Positions 1 to 8,832 of a stretch of 19,763 bases of DNA are shown one piece after another. The stretch is from Russula earlei (taxonomy: Eukaryota; Basidiomycota; Agaricomycetes; Russulales; Russulaceae): the NCBI GenBank assembly GCA_025769875.1, contig JAGFNK010000861.1, positions 1-19,763 of the forward strand, in the 5' to 3' direction. Position 1 is the stretch's first letter. Each line of letters starts with the position of its first letter. Both the position numbers and the translations under genes were made by a program. The notes under the pieces are model-generated. The model saw nothing but the letters and a program-made list of their open reading frames with translations. It searched no databases and was not told the DNA's origin.

Positions 1-124
1 TCTCTGGTATCTGTTACTACTCTGGACTCTACTTCTTGCCCATGCAGTCTTGGACGTCTATCGACTCGTCTTCGAGCTTATCCCTCACTATTGAACTGGA
101 TAGTTCAACAGTGAGTCTTGACAA
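1..124. other. Unassigned left edge with a small hairpin
   Basis: No coding region is recognised. A 13-nt inverted repeat (84-96 against 103-115, one mismatch, 6-nt loop) sits just before the point at 125 where similarity to the LTR copy at 6799-7627 begins. The DNA may be the flank of, or a diverged start of, that LTR copy. Confidence 0.35.
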
Positions 125-332
125 ACCTCTCTCACTTTGCATTGCCAACTCCCTTCCATTTTCTGGGCTGTCCCTCCTGCGGTACAAGATATCGCTATTG
201 CAAAGGCACTATAACATGACCAGGCACCTGTTTCTTAATCGGCTAATCATCGCGTGGCAGCCACATGGCCACCCAGCCACCAAGGACCCGAAACAGCAGC
301 ACAAACTCTTAGAAACTGTTGCATAAATCATC

Positions 333-433
333 TGACATCATCAAGGCTCCAATGACATCATGGCTGACTGAGCGACTCCACAGTGACCTCATAGGCTCAC
401 TAAGTGCTCCACAGTGACATCATAATGATGTCA
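333..433 (+). promoter_or_regulatory. Array of TGACATCA-type motifs upstream of the LTR TATA box
   Basis: Five TGACNTCA-like octamers occur within 101 bases: TGACATCA at 333, 353 and 415, TGACCTCA at 384, and the inverted form TGATGTCA at 426. They sit ~140-240 bases upstream of the TATA box at 570-577, inside repeated GCTCCACAGTGAC segments. TGACRTCA-like octamers are bound by ATF/CREB-type bZIP factors in fungi. A role as U3 enhancer sites is inferred from position and from conservation in the second copy (7063-7163). Confidence 0.45.
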
Positions 434-569
434 TCGCTCCACAAAGATCAGTAATGCGCTCAGTAAGCCTGAAACTTGACACAAGCAAGTTTATGCCTCT
501 GTAGTCCTATTGGATGGTACCAAAGAGTCTAGAATAGTCCCAGTTCTTTGTAATCGACCCTGTACGCTG

Positions 570-577
570 TATATAAG
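570..577 (+). promoter_or_regulatory. LTR TATA box
   Basis: TATATAAG lies in the truncated LTR and is present at the equivalent site (7300-7307) in the other copy. It probably marks the U3/R promoter. Confidence 0.5.
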
Positions 578-875
578 CCCCAATGAAGCATGGCAGTTGT
601 CAGACTGTCCATTTGTGATACTCTCATCTTCCTGGGTACTCCCCTGCGACCGCTCAGTTTAAAGATTCCCCTTGCCTCCAAGGTACTCTTCAACGACCGC
701 CTTGTTTAAAGCCCCCTTGCTACACTGGCCTCTAGCCTTCGCCTCTGTCTCTTGCAACACCTAGCAGTCCCCATCTGGTACCTCCTGTTCAACACCACTT
801 ACACTGTGTATCATCTGTTCCGACCCTTGCCCACTGCTCCTGAGTCCTTAGTGATCAGCAGTACATGTCTTGACA

Positions 876-1127
876 CAGCCACCACGATGTTGCCACAGGA
901 GAAGTCGCCGATGCAAGCACCATGCTGCACCACTCCTCCCCTTCCACTGCATCCCCATCCATATGTACAACCTCACCCACGAGCGCTGCCATCACCTGCA
1001 GTGGTGAAGACCTCATTGTTAAGGCTCCAAAGTGCCTTAAATAAGATCAATGGTCGCGTCTATAAACGCGTCCTACCTATGCAGATATGCTTGAGTCAAG
1101 CAAGCAATACTCGTGGAGGGGAAGGAG
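876..1127. other. Non-coding segment resembling the interior of the 3849-6756 element
   Basis: No gene is supported. A patch around 975-1012 (CTGCCATCACCTGCAGTGG and neighbours) resembles, on the opposite strand, two patches near 4935-4975 and 5085-5130 inside the TIR element. This suggests a degraded copy of the same repeat material. The downstream part up to 1127 is unassigned. Confidence 0.3.
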
Positions 1128-1604
1128 TGTTAGATCCTTCTAGAGTATGACAACAAGATGAGAGGGGCTCTGCAAACGGGGTAGGAGTCAACTGTTTGGG
1201 ATTGGCAAACTAAGTCGAGCTTAGGGCTCAACTGTTACAACTGGGGGCTTTATATAGCCCTACAGGGATAAGGTTTGTGCTACTGTAGTACTGGTCGGTG
1301 CTATAGAAGCAAAACATGGCTCATAGAAGCGAGGTTGCTTCTATGTAAACGATCTCGGTGCTGGAAGCATTAAGTGCTTCCCCAATCAAGGAATCGACGT
1401 ACGTGGCGGTACAGGAACATCTGGGACAGAAGCAATGCTACTCATTGCTTCTTCAGTACATCTTCTGAAAGATACGATCAACGCGCTCCGAATGTGATAT
1501 CAAGGAACATAAACGATCAAGATCTGACGCACGCATAATGCAAACAGTGCAGTCCATAGTTCAGGTGTTCCGGCATCTTCCGGACCCCAAACCACTCGGT
1601 AACA
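1128..1604 (+). mobile_element. Candidate solo LTR of a second LTR-retrotransposon family
   Basis: The segment starts TGTTAGATCC and ends CGGTAACA, giving matched TGTTA..TAACA termini typical of LTRs. A TATATA box lies near 1249-1255. Three hairpins with GAAGCA stems follow (1322-1345, 1363-1381, 1428-1452). The length (477 bp) fits a fungal LTR. The flanking 5-mers (AGGAG and CTCAT) do not match, so a target duplication is missing or decayed, and the element call rests on termini and promoter-like content only. There is no internal coding sequence on either side. Confidence 0.4.
1322..1452. repeat. Cluster of three perfect hairpins sharing a GAAGCA stem
   Basis: Three perfect inverted repeats occur in 131 bases. 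The first has 9-bp arms 1322-1330/1337-1345 (CATAGAAGC, 6-nt loop). The second has 7-bp arms 1363-1369/1375-1381 (GGAAGCA, 5-nt loop). The third has 10-bp arms 1428-1437/1443-1452 (AGAAGCAATG, 5-nt loop). All share the core GAAGC. They lie downstream of the TATATA of the candidate LTR. Confidence 0.7.
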
Positions 1605-2245
1605 CTCATCACCACACCCACAAGATGACAGCATGAGCAACACGCAAGTCACCCCCTCAGATGCTCACACCTTTCCATAACGCCATCGCCTACGCCCTTG
1701 CCTCTCGCCACCCCATTGCCTCAAATGACCACGCCTCAGCCTCTGCCATGACAGCAGCACCAGGATCAACAACAACAACAACAGCAGCAGCAGCAGCAAT
1801 ATCAGCAACACGGCCAATGCCTGGCAACACCACATCGTGACGACACATTTGACACATGATGCAAGCACACTCCTCCCTCCTGCTTCCCCACACTGAGCCC
1901 GCATTCCAATGCATGGCAACACCTCAGAACGTGCACACCCCCCTTTGTGACAATGAGATCACACACGCGTGAGGCCAAAGAATCACTGAAGAAGCTACAC
2001 GCACATGTACCCATGCCGATGCCTATTGCTGCCTCGATGCATGCCTTGCGTCATCATTTCAATTTTGTCTCTTTCACTCTTCCCTCAGTTCTTGTCCAGC
2101 CCCGTGAACTTAAGTGTGCCCTTCTCGCACGGTACAGTTGTAATAGTCATATCATATCATGGATGGATTCAGCTGTAGGGATAATGTAATATTATCATGC
2201 TTGGGGTTGGCACCCCAAAACATGAACATCCAATGAGTGAAACAT
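1605..2245. other. Gene-free stretch with a CAA/CAG microsatellite
   Basis: No supported gene is present. A trinucleotide tract (CAA then CAG units, 1767-1798) creates poly-Leu and poly-Ala readings on the minus strand that I treat as artefacts. The stretch ends at 2193-2245 in AT-richer DNA leading into the 154-bp tandem repeat. Confidence 0.5.
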
Positions 2246-2830
2246 CTAGCTACAGTATATGAGGTTCCACTGTCCAAGTTTCAACACAATCCATTGAGAA
2301 ATGGTTGAGACATGGCAGTATGAAATTTGGCACACAGTTCAGCACCCAAAAATCAAAACTTCAAAAACTGAATATTAGGCTCCCATATTTTTGCTGCACC
2401 TAGATACAGTATATAAGGTCCCACTGTCCACGTTCCAAGGCAATCTATTGAGAAACGGTTGAGATATGGCAGATTGAAATTTCAAACTCAGATCACACCC
2501 AAAAACCGAAACTTCAAAAACTAAGAATCAGACCCCAACTCTTGGGCTGCACCTAGATACAGTACATGGGATCCCACTGTTGAAGTTTCAAGTCAATCAG
2601 TTCAGAAACAGTTGAGATATGGCAGTTCAAAGTTTTGCACTCATGTCACCACCCGAAAATTGACATTTCAAGAACTAAATATTAGGCTCCCATATTTTAG
2701 CTGCACCTAGATACAACATATAAGGTTCTACTGTCAAAGTTTCAAGGCAATCTGTTGAGAAACTGTTGAGATATAGCAGTTTTATGTTTGCACTTGAAAT
2801 GACATCCAAAAATGGCAAGTGCAAGGTCAC
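2246..2830. repeat. Tandem repeat, ~154-bp unit, just under four copies
   Basis: The landmark CTAGNTACAGTATAT..CCACTGT..AAGTTTCAA recurs at 2246, 2400, 2553 and 2707, giving periods of 154, 153 and 154 bases. Each unit also contains TTGAGAAAC..TTGAGATATGGCAG and an AAACTTCAAAAACT block. The fourth unit fades after about 2830. Units are imperfect (several substitutions each), so the array is not newly expanded. No coding function is seen. It lies just upstream of the surviving gag sequence and may have replaced or invaded that element's 5' end. Confidence 0.8.
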
Positions 2831-2935
2831 ATGAAAATGACAATAAAAAAGCACCAAGGAAGACCTAACACCATTCGACTGAACTGGCCTACACCATAGC
2901 ATATCCTTGGAATAATGGCCATTGGACCATAACCG

Positions 2936-3848
2936 TTGTCTAAACTTAAGAGCACTAGAAGAGATATCACTGATGACAAAGAAAACTTAATTCCACTCTT
3001 ATTTGAAAATCTCAGCTACAACACCATAGACCACTGTTACCAAGGAAAATTCGCAGGAACATCTATTATCAATCATGGAAATCTTTCAGATACTTGGTTA
3101 TATGAAGACAATAACAATGAAGTTACTACTGCTCAACTTAAAGCAGCTGCCCCAGGAGCATAGAATGTTCAAGAATTCAATCCCTACACCTTCACAGGTC
3201 TTTTCCTAGACAAACCAGTCAAGTGGAGCCATTCTAGAAGACATTGGGTTTACTACAACAACAGAGAAGTCGATTTCGCTGCTAGAGCAACACAAGAAGT
3301 TACCACTATCCTAGGCACCACACCAAGTGTTTGAAGCACTACTCCAGGACCCTCCACCTGACAAAATACTCAACAACCGACTCCTCATACAGTCAGCAAT
3401 GTACCACAAACAATCCCTTGAACACTCACTCCAACTAGAATCCAATTACAAAGTCCAGCTCCACCAATTGTTACAGTCGCAACAACCCAGAATCCTACAA
3501 TGTCAAGCAATCCACATCTTGTAGGAACTGCCCCAGAACCCTTTGATGGAAAGGCCAACAATGCAGAAGCCTTTTGGGCAGCCTTAGCCAATTATTACTA
3601 CATCAATGGTGACACCTTTACAGATGAAAGCAAGAAAGTTGCCGCTGCACTAACCCACTATAAAGTAGGAACACCTGCTGGAGCATAGGCTGGAGAACAG
3701 ACCACTAAAGCCATTGCTCATACTGTAGCAGACTATGGATCATGGGATGACTTCAAGAAGGCCTTTGCCGATCATTTCATCCCTGCAGAAGCAAACTTGG
3801 CCTCCGCTAACACCATGCACACCTATTACCAAGGAAAGCTACCATTTA
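2936..3848 (+). pseudogene. gag, N-terminal and central part (broken)
   Basis: A single reading frame runs to the insertion point at 3848. It is broken by stops at 3161-3163 (TAG), 3330-3332, 3360-3362 and 3420-3422 (TGA), and 3686-3688 (TAG). The TGA stops look like CGA codons changed by C-to-T, and the TAG stops like TGG changed by G-to-A. From 3500 the product (FDGKANNAEAFW...) resembles fungal gypsy capsid proteins, with a helical segment ending in YYQGKLPF directly before the insert. Upstream of ~3500 the frame is open in large part but unrecognised, and no convincing ATG was found near 2936. Three in-frame codons of the same frame appear at once on the far side of the insert (from 6759), confirming the junction. 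Confidence 0.75.
3847..3848. repeat. Left TA target-site duplication of the 2.9-kb TIR element
   Basis: TA precedes the element terminus TTGCCATTTTCAGC at 3849 and recurs at 6757-6758 after GCTGAAAATGGCAA. Removing the insert plus one TA gives a continuous gag frame across the junction. Confidence 0.75.
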
Positions 3849-4256
3849 TTGCCATTTTCAGCACACTTAACGGAGCTTAAATTCCACCCAAATCGGCGCA
3901 GAAATCCCCTCAAACATGCGGGATGAATATCTCCCTCAAAACAGCTTCAATTCATATGAAAATTATTGTCCCTGAATCGCCTGAATGAGGGCTAGGCAGC
4001 CCCATTATTTTCATGGGATTTGAGTGAGAATTGGTGGAGCTGGACTCAAGCCACCTCCACATGTGTATTAGATGAATTACAACTCAAAATCATGGTCTAT
4101 ATCTATTATTTTTCCCTCATGTTGTACCCATGGGCTGTCTTGAGGCAGCCCCATAGTGTTTTTGACTCAAGTGTTGTGGTGTGCAATGTGGTTTCCAGTG
4201 CGATTGGAGTCGCGGCCAGCCACTCATCACCCCTCTCGCCTCTTGATTCTGACCAT
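3849..4256 (+). repeat. Left terminal inverted repeat of the 2.9-kb element
   Basis: This pairs with 6348-6756. Shared landmarks are GAATATCTCCCTCAAAACAG, GAGGGCTAGGCAGCCCCATT and TGAGGCAGCCCCATAG. Similarity weakens after ~4200 and ends near GACCAT at 4251-4256. Confidence 0.85.
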
Positions 4257-6347
4257 CCTTCTTGTTTTTCACAGACAGAGAGGAGTGGGTTGCAAAGAGG
4301 GGTCCTATTCTGAACTCTTTCTACTACAGAGTAGCTAGGGTGTTTTTATATACAGGAGAGAGGTACTAGAGATGAATGGCATGAAAGTGAATCAAGACTG
4401 GTTGAGACGGTCAAGGCGGTCGTGAAAGGCTTGAGACACGAACACGTCTAGTGTGCCAAGGTGTGCAAGGGTGCGTGATCGGTGGCGAGGGCTGGGCGAT
4501 GCAATTGAGGTCTTGATGTCGCACACAAGATGGCTTGTGGTGTGCAGTTGGTGGACTGCCTGGAACGAGAGGGAGGTGGCAAGGGATGAAAGGGAGCTGA
4601 GGTGTCAGTCTCATGTCGTGTCGTGTCATGTTCTCGCATGTGATTTCGAGGCCAGCCATAATCTTCCTTACACCTCCAGGGGGCTTGAAACTTTGACCGT
4701 CCTCGGTCAAGCATCTGAATGTGAGTGTTTTGAGCCTTTCACGTCTGAATTGAGGTGGCGGTCGCAGCTGCTTGTGCTGCGGAAGACGTGAAGGCGGCGA
4801 TCGGCGATGGCGATGACGGAAGAGGCGAGGGCGATGGGAAACGGAGGCGATGGAGATGAGGGCGGCAGTGACAAGATGGCGGCTGCATGGTGGTGGTGTT
4901 GTCTTGTGGCGGTGGTGGCATGGTCGTCTCCATTGCAGGTGGTGGCAGCAGGCGTGGACGAGGAGCGAAGGCGTAGGCAGTGAGTGTGAGTTCGTAGATA
5001 TAGACGTAGGTGGCGGACTCGAGAAAGAGGATGCGTGGGGCGGCTCGCGCGGGGGTGGGATCTGTCGTCTTGCGGCAGCGGTGGCGGGGTTGTCTCCACT
5101 GCAGGTGTTGGCAGCAGACGTGGGTGAGAGCGCGCAAACAGATGGGGAGGCGATGTGGGAGGCGGTGTGCGGTGTGCTGTTGGCGTCGGTGACTGCTTCT
5201 CCTGCGGCGGCGGCTTCTGCTCCTGTTGTGGTGTGTCGTGGCTAAGTTCGTGGCTGAGGCCTTCTTGGTCTTCTGGGGTGGTGCTGGTGGCGAGGGGTTG
5301 CGACAGTGCGGCGGTGCTGGTGTCATGCGAAACTACTAAAGCTGTGGCTGAGACTGAGAAGACTGAGGCTGAGACTGAGAAGGTGGCGGCGGACTGAGCT
5401 GGTGCAACAGTGACGGTGGACAGGGCGGAGGCGACGACTGAGGGCGATGCAGGGGCGACAGCGGCGGTGGCTGACAAGGGCATGGCGGCGGTGGCTTGTG
5501 AGACGGTGGTGGAGACAGTGGCGTGTGGCACTAAGACGTCGGTGGCTGAGGCTGAGGCTACGGTGGCAGCTGACCAGACTAGGCGGCTGGCAAGGCTAAG
5601 AGCGTTGGTGGTGGTGGTTCACTGATCTGAAGCTGGGGCGACGGAGACGGCTGGCAAAACTAGGGGCACGGTGGCGGCGGCTGAGGCTGAGAAGGCTGAG
5701 GCTGAGGGCAGGGTGGAGATGGCGGCAGCTGGCAATGCTGGTGCTATGACGGACTGGGCTGAACTGATGAGTACGGGTGAGGCTAAGACAGAGACTGATG
5801 CGACAGTCGGCGGCTGGCACGACTGAGGCTACTGTGGCGATGGATGAGGGCAATGGACGAGGAATGAGGGCGACAAGACGGACTGAGGGCGCGGGAGCGG
5901 ATGAGACAAAGGCGGGGGGTGGTGGCAGATGGGGCTGCGAGGGCTGAAGTGGCGGGGTGGCGCTAAACGTCGGTGGGCGAGGTTGAGATGGTGGTTGTGC
6001 ATGGAGCTGAGACAGTGGCCATAGCAGGCGACACTGAGGGCGCGGGAGCTGGTTGGGCTAAGATGGGGGACAGTGGCGATAGGGCGATGTCACGGCTGAG
6101 GCTAAGGGTGCGGGGACAGACGACGGTGGCGACGATGGCTGAATGCGGGCGATGCTGGGGATGGCGAGGGCAGGTGGAGCTGAGGCGATGATGGCTGGCG
6201 AGTCAGAGATGACGGCGGTGAACGAGGTGACGGGAATGGCAGACGAGGTAGGAACTGCAGGGATGATGGGCAAGGCAGGCGAGGTGGAGGCGATGGTGCA
6301 TGATGTAGGGACAGAGGCTGGAGAGGGGCTGGGTGCAGGGTATGGGT
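4257..6347. other. Interior of the 2.9-kb element: G-rich, repetitive, no supported gene
   Basis: The + strand is dominated by G-rich imperfect short repeats (GGCTGAGGCTGAGA, GGTGGCTGAGG, GCGACGG), especially 4760-6200. A reading frame of 274 codons on the minus strand (4707-5531) gives a Pro/Ser/Thr/Ala-rich protein, while overlapping frames are equally open. This is what biased composition predicts without coding. Two related patches at ~4935-4975 and ~5085-5130 (CTGCTGCCAACACCTGCA on the minus strand) indicate internal duplication. I find no DDE motif, helix-turn-helix or other transposase signature. Confidence 0.55.
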
Positions 6348-6756
6348 ATGGTCAGAAGTGGAGAGGTAAGAGGGGCAATGAGTGGCTGGCCGTCCCCAAT
6401 CACCACTGAAAACAATGTTGCACACCACAACACTTGAGTCAAAAACACTATGGGGCTGCCTCAAGACAGCCCACTGGGTACAACATGAGGGAAAAATAAT
6501 AGATATAGACCATGATTTTGAGTTGTAATTCATCTAATACACATGTGGAGGTGGCTTGAGTCCAGCTCCACCAATTCTCACTCAATTCTCATGAAAACAA
6601 TGGGGCTGCCTAGCCCTCATTCAGGCGATTCAGGGACAATAATTTTCATATGAATTGAAGCTGTTTTGAGGGAGATATTCATCCCGCATGTTTGAGGGGG
6701 TTTCTGCACCGATTTGGGTGGAATTCAAGCTCCGCCAAGTGCGCTGAAAATGGCAA
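6348..6756 (-). repeat. Right terminal inverted repeat of the 2.9-kb element
   Basis: Reverse complement of 3849-4256. It ends GCTGAAAATGGCAA followed by TA (6757-6758). Confidence 0.85.
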
Positions 6757-6798
6757 TAATGAATGGTATCAGAAATGGTCACACCATGCATCACATGC
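6757..6798 (+). pseudogene. gag fragment between two insertions (42 bp)
   Basis: The first TA is the target duplication. The rest encodes NEWYQKWSHHASHA in the same frame as gag before the insert at 3848. It ends at the solo LTR, and gag continues after 7632. The neat 42-bp island shows that two elements landed close together in gag. Confidence 0.7.
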
Positions 6799-7062
6799 TG
6801 TTACGAACCAAGGCCAGGTCCTGGCCGTAGATTGTCCCATTTCACTCAAGAGAGACCTCTCTCACTCTACATCGCCAACTCCCTTCCATTTCCTGGGCTA
6901 CCCCTCCTGCGGTACAAGATATCACTATTGCAAAGACACTATAACATGACCAGACACCTGTTTCTTAATCAGGTAATCATCACGTGGCAACCACATGGTC
7001 ACCCAGCCACCAAGAACCCAAAACAGCGGCACAAACTCTTAGAAACTGTTGCATAACTCATC

Positions 7063-7163
7063 TGATGTCATCAAGGCTCCAATGACATCATGGCTGACTG
7101 AGCAACTCCACAGTGACCTCATAGACTCACTAAGCGCTCCACAGTGACATCATAATGATGTCA
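7063..7163 (+). promoter_or_regulatory. TGACATCA-type motif cluster in the solo LTR
   Basis: Five octamers match the layout of the copy at 333-433: TGATGTCA at 7063 and 7156, TGACATCA at 7083 and 7145, TGACCTCA at 7114. They lie upstream of the TATA box at 7300-7307. One octamer is inverted relative to the other copy by two base changes (TGACATCA to TGATGTCA), yet the near-palindromic core survives. Factor binding is inferred. Confidence 0.45.
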
Positions 7164-7299
7164 TCGCTCCACAATGATCAGTAATGTGCTCAGTAAGCCT
7201 GAAACTTGACACAAGGAAGTTTATGCCTCTGTAGTCCTATTGGATGGTACCAAAGGGTCTAGAATAGTTCCAGTTCTTTGTAATTGACCCTGTACACTG

Positions 7300-7307
7300 T
7301 ATATAAG
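7300..7307 (+). promoter_or_regulatory. TATA box of the solo LTR
   Basis: TATATAAG lies at the same position as in the truncated copy (570-577). Confidence 0.5.
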
Positions 7308-7632
7308 CCCCAATGAAGCATGGCAGTTGTCAGACTGTCCATTTGTGATACTCTCATCTTCCTGGGTACTCCCCCACAACCGCTCAGTCTAAAGATTCCC
7401 CTTGCCTCCAAGGTACTCTTCAATGACTGCCTTGTTTAAAGCCCTCTCACTACACTTGCCTCCATCCTTCACCTTTGTCTCTTGCAACACCTACCAGTCC
7501 CTATCTGGTACCTCCTTGTCGTTTGGCTCGTCCTCTTGTTCAACGCCGCCTTTGCCGCATATTATCTGTTCCAACCCTTGCCCACCTGCTCCTGAGTCCT
7601 TAGTGATCAGCAGTACGTGTCTTGACACGTGC

Positions 7633-8050
7633 CACCACTGATGAAAAAAACAAAGATGTATGCATTCAGAAAGAATATTAATCCAGCCCTACATCAAAAG
7701 ATACCAGGAATTACACCGACACCAACTACACTTGCAGCCCTTGTCAAAGCCACAAGGGAATTCGACAACCTATTCCACCTATATAACTCCACAGCCTTTC
7801 AAGGGGGACATTCTCAAGTATGCACCTGAGGATTAAACACTCAAGGATCAGATAATCCACTGGAAATTAACTTGTACCAGGGAGAACCCAATGAATGCCC
7901 CTGGGAATCCAGGAGTGAAAGAAAACCCCTCACAGATGCAGAGAAAGAATTCGACGCAAGAGCAACCTCTGTTACTATTGTGGAAAAATGAACCATATGG
8001 CAAACCAGTCTAGAGCAAAGAAAGCAGCCCTAGGATGTAAGGGCAAGGAT
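7633..8050 (+). pseudogene. gag, C-terminal part with a damaged zinc knuckle
   Basis: The frame continues gag after the solo LTR but is shifted by one base at an A7 run (7644-7650). The segment from 7650 (TKMYAFRKNINPAL...) matches the C-terminal capsid helices of gypsy gag. A stop lies at 7827-7829, and a further shift separates it from the zinc knuckle. That knuckle lies at 7970-8011: C-x2-C-x4-H-x4-S, with Cys at 7970 and 7979, His at 7994, and Ser (TCT, 8009-8011) where the family has the fourth ligand, Cys. Basic residues follow. Nucleic-acid binding by this knuckle would be impaired. Confidence 0.7.
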
Positions 8051-8230
8051 CTCGCCCCCAAACAGTTAGGGCAACTACCATCCAGCACAAAAATACTGAA
8101 CGTATGCAAGAAGAACCTGTATCTGTCACATCATTAACAACTTGGAGAGAAACCCTTGCAGACTCAATTCCTCGTCCTAGATCTGCTCCTATGGATTTTT
8201 AATTGACCCCCTTTTGCACCAAAAAGGAAC

Positions 8231-8809
8231 ATGGTCCAAATCAGTATGATACAAAGAGAAATCAACTACCCCAAAGTTTTTACCAAGAATATTTGCTCCC
8301 CATCCATCACCTTGAAAGTTACCATTGTGGGGAAGATAAGTGGCAAAGAAATCGGTGCAAAAGCTCTACTTGACAGTGGAGCAGAAGGAATGATAATTCA
8401 TGAACAATTCACACAGAAATACCACCTGCACCTCCAAGCAATGACCAAACCCTTGCCAGCACAAAATGTAGACGGAACACAAAATGCCAATGGACTAATA
8501 TGTTTTAGCACAATCCAAAGACTTTGTATTCAAGCACATGCAGGTGCTACTCATGATGAACAAGCAGAATTCCTTGTCACTAACATTGGAGACCACAACA
8601 TAATCTTAGGAACCAATTGGTTACAACACCATGACCCAGATATCGGCTGGGCAAATGATACAATTACACTAAGGAACTGCCCTCCGACATGTCTTACCAC
8701 ACACCCAAGCATAACCATTGCATCTGCATCTGGAACATGGAATTACCAAATACAAGTGCTTACCTTCCCTGAAGAAGAAGAACCCAAGTTTGCAAGCATG
8801 CTGCACTAA
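8231..8809 (+). pseudogene. Aspartic protease domain of gypsy pol
   Basis: An open stretch of 192 codons contains the retropepsin active-site motif ALLDSGAEGMIIHEQF, preceded by the usual beta-strand ITLKVTIVG. A second conserved block is IILGTNWLQHHDPDIGW, the gypsy 'ILG..WL..H.P.IdW' segment. The catalytic Asp and Ser-Gly-Ala are present, so this domain looks better preserved than its neighbours. The first Met at 8231 is not a real start, because protease is made as part of Gag-Pol. It ends at a stop (8807-8809), after which pol continues in another frame from ~8833. Confidence 0.8.
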
Positions 8810-8832
8810 TCTTCCCAGATACTCAAGGACTA

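Larger units (their letters stand above)
125..875 (+). mobile_element. 5'-truncated LTR, same family as the solo LTR at 6799-7627
   Basis: Nearly the whole stretch aligns collinearly with 6855-7627, from the ACCTCTCTCAC motif to the terminal TTGACA. It lacks the first ~56 bases of the LTR, including the TGTTACG start, and also ~20 bases present near 7520-7540 in the other copy. A TATA box (TATATAAG, 570-577) and an upstream cluster of TGACATCA-type motifs (333-433) mark it as a promoter-bearing LTR. It is in the same orientation as the gypsy gag-pol, but no primer-binding site or gag follows directly, so I do not regard it as that element's own 5' LTR. Confidence 0.75.
3849..6756. mobile_element. 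2.9-kb non-autonomous TIR element (TA target)
   Basis: The ends are TTGCCATTTTCAGC and its reverse complement, and the inverted repeats extend ~408 bases on each side (3849-4256 and 6348-6756). A TA duplication flanks it. TA targets are typical of the Tc1/mariner (IS630-like) superfamily, but the termini alone do not prove membership. The interior (4257-6347) has strong strand bias (G-rich on +), with repeated GGCTGAG, GGTGGC and GACTGAG motifs, and no recognisable transposase. A further copy of its left end lies at 16178-16498. The outer ~200 bases of the two TIRs differ at about nine positions by hand alignment, so it is older than the Harbinger and the palindrome. Confidence 0.8.
6799..7627 (+). 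mobile_element. Solo LTR inserted in gag
   Basis: The 829-bp unit starts TGTTACGAACC and ends TCTTGACA, so it has TGT..ACA termini. It is flanked by CATGC (6794-6798) and CGTGC (7628-7632), which fits a 5-bp target duplication with one CpG-to-CpA change. It carries a TATA box (7300-7307) and the TGACATCA-type cluster (7063-7163). No internal retrotransposon sequence accompanies it: gag of the older element lies on both sides. It therefore arose from a full element by LTR-LTR recombination. It belongs to the same family as 125-875, which lacks its first ~56 bases. Confidence 0.8.

Noticed and set aside
752..1150. 132-codon frame in and after the left LTR.
   Set aside because: It overlaps the LTR end and low-complexity sequence, and the equivalent frame is not kept in the second LTR copy.
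1665..1922. Minus-strand frame with a run of leucines as a membrane protein.
   Set aside because: The run is produced by a CAA/CAG microsatellite, and the overlapping frame gives poly-Ala/Val. No other support.
2246..2830. CRISPR-like array.
   Set aside because: The whole 154-bp unit repeats without unique spacers, and the setting is a eukaryotic transposon region.
4707..5531. 274-codon minus-strand reading frame as a protein gene.
   Set aside because: It is Pro/Ser/Thr/Ala-rich, overlaps several equally open frames in G-biased repeat DNA, and has no recognisable domain.
125..7627. The two related LTRs (125-875 and 6799-7627) as the LTR pair of one retrotransposon.
   Set aside because: The right copy has its own 5-bp duplication and sits inside gag of the older element. 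Gag continues after it, and the left copy is truncated and not followed by a primer-binding site.
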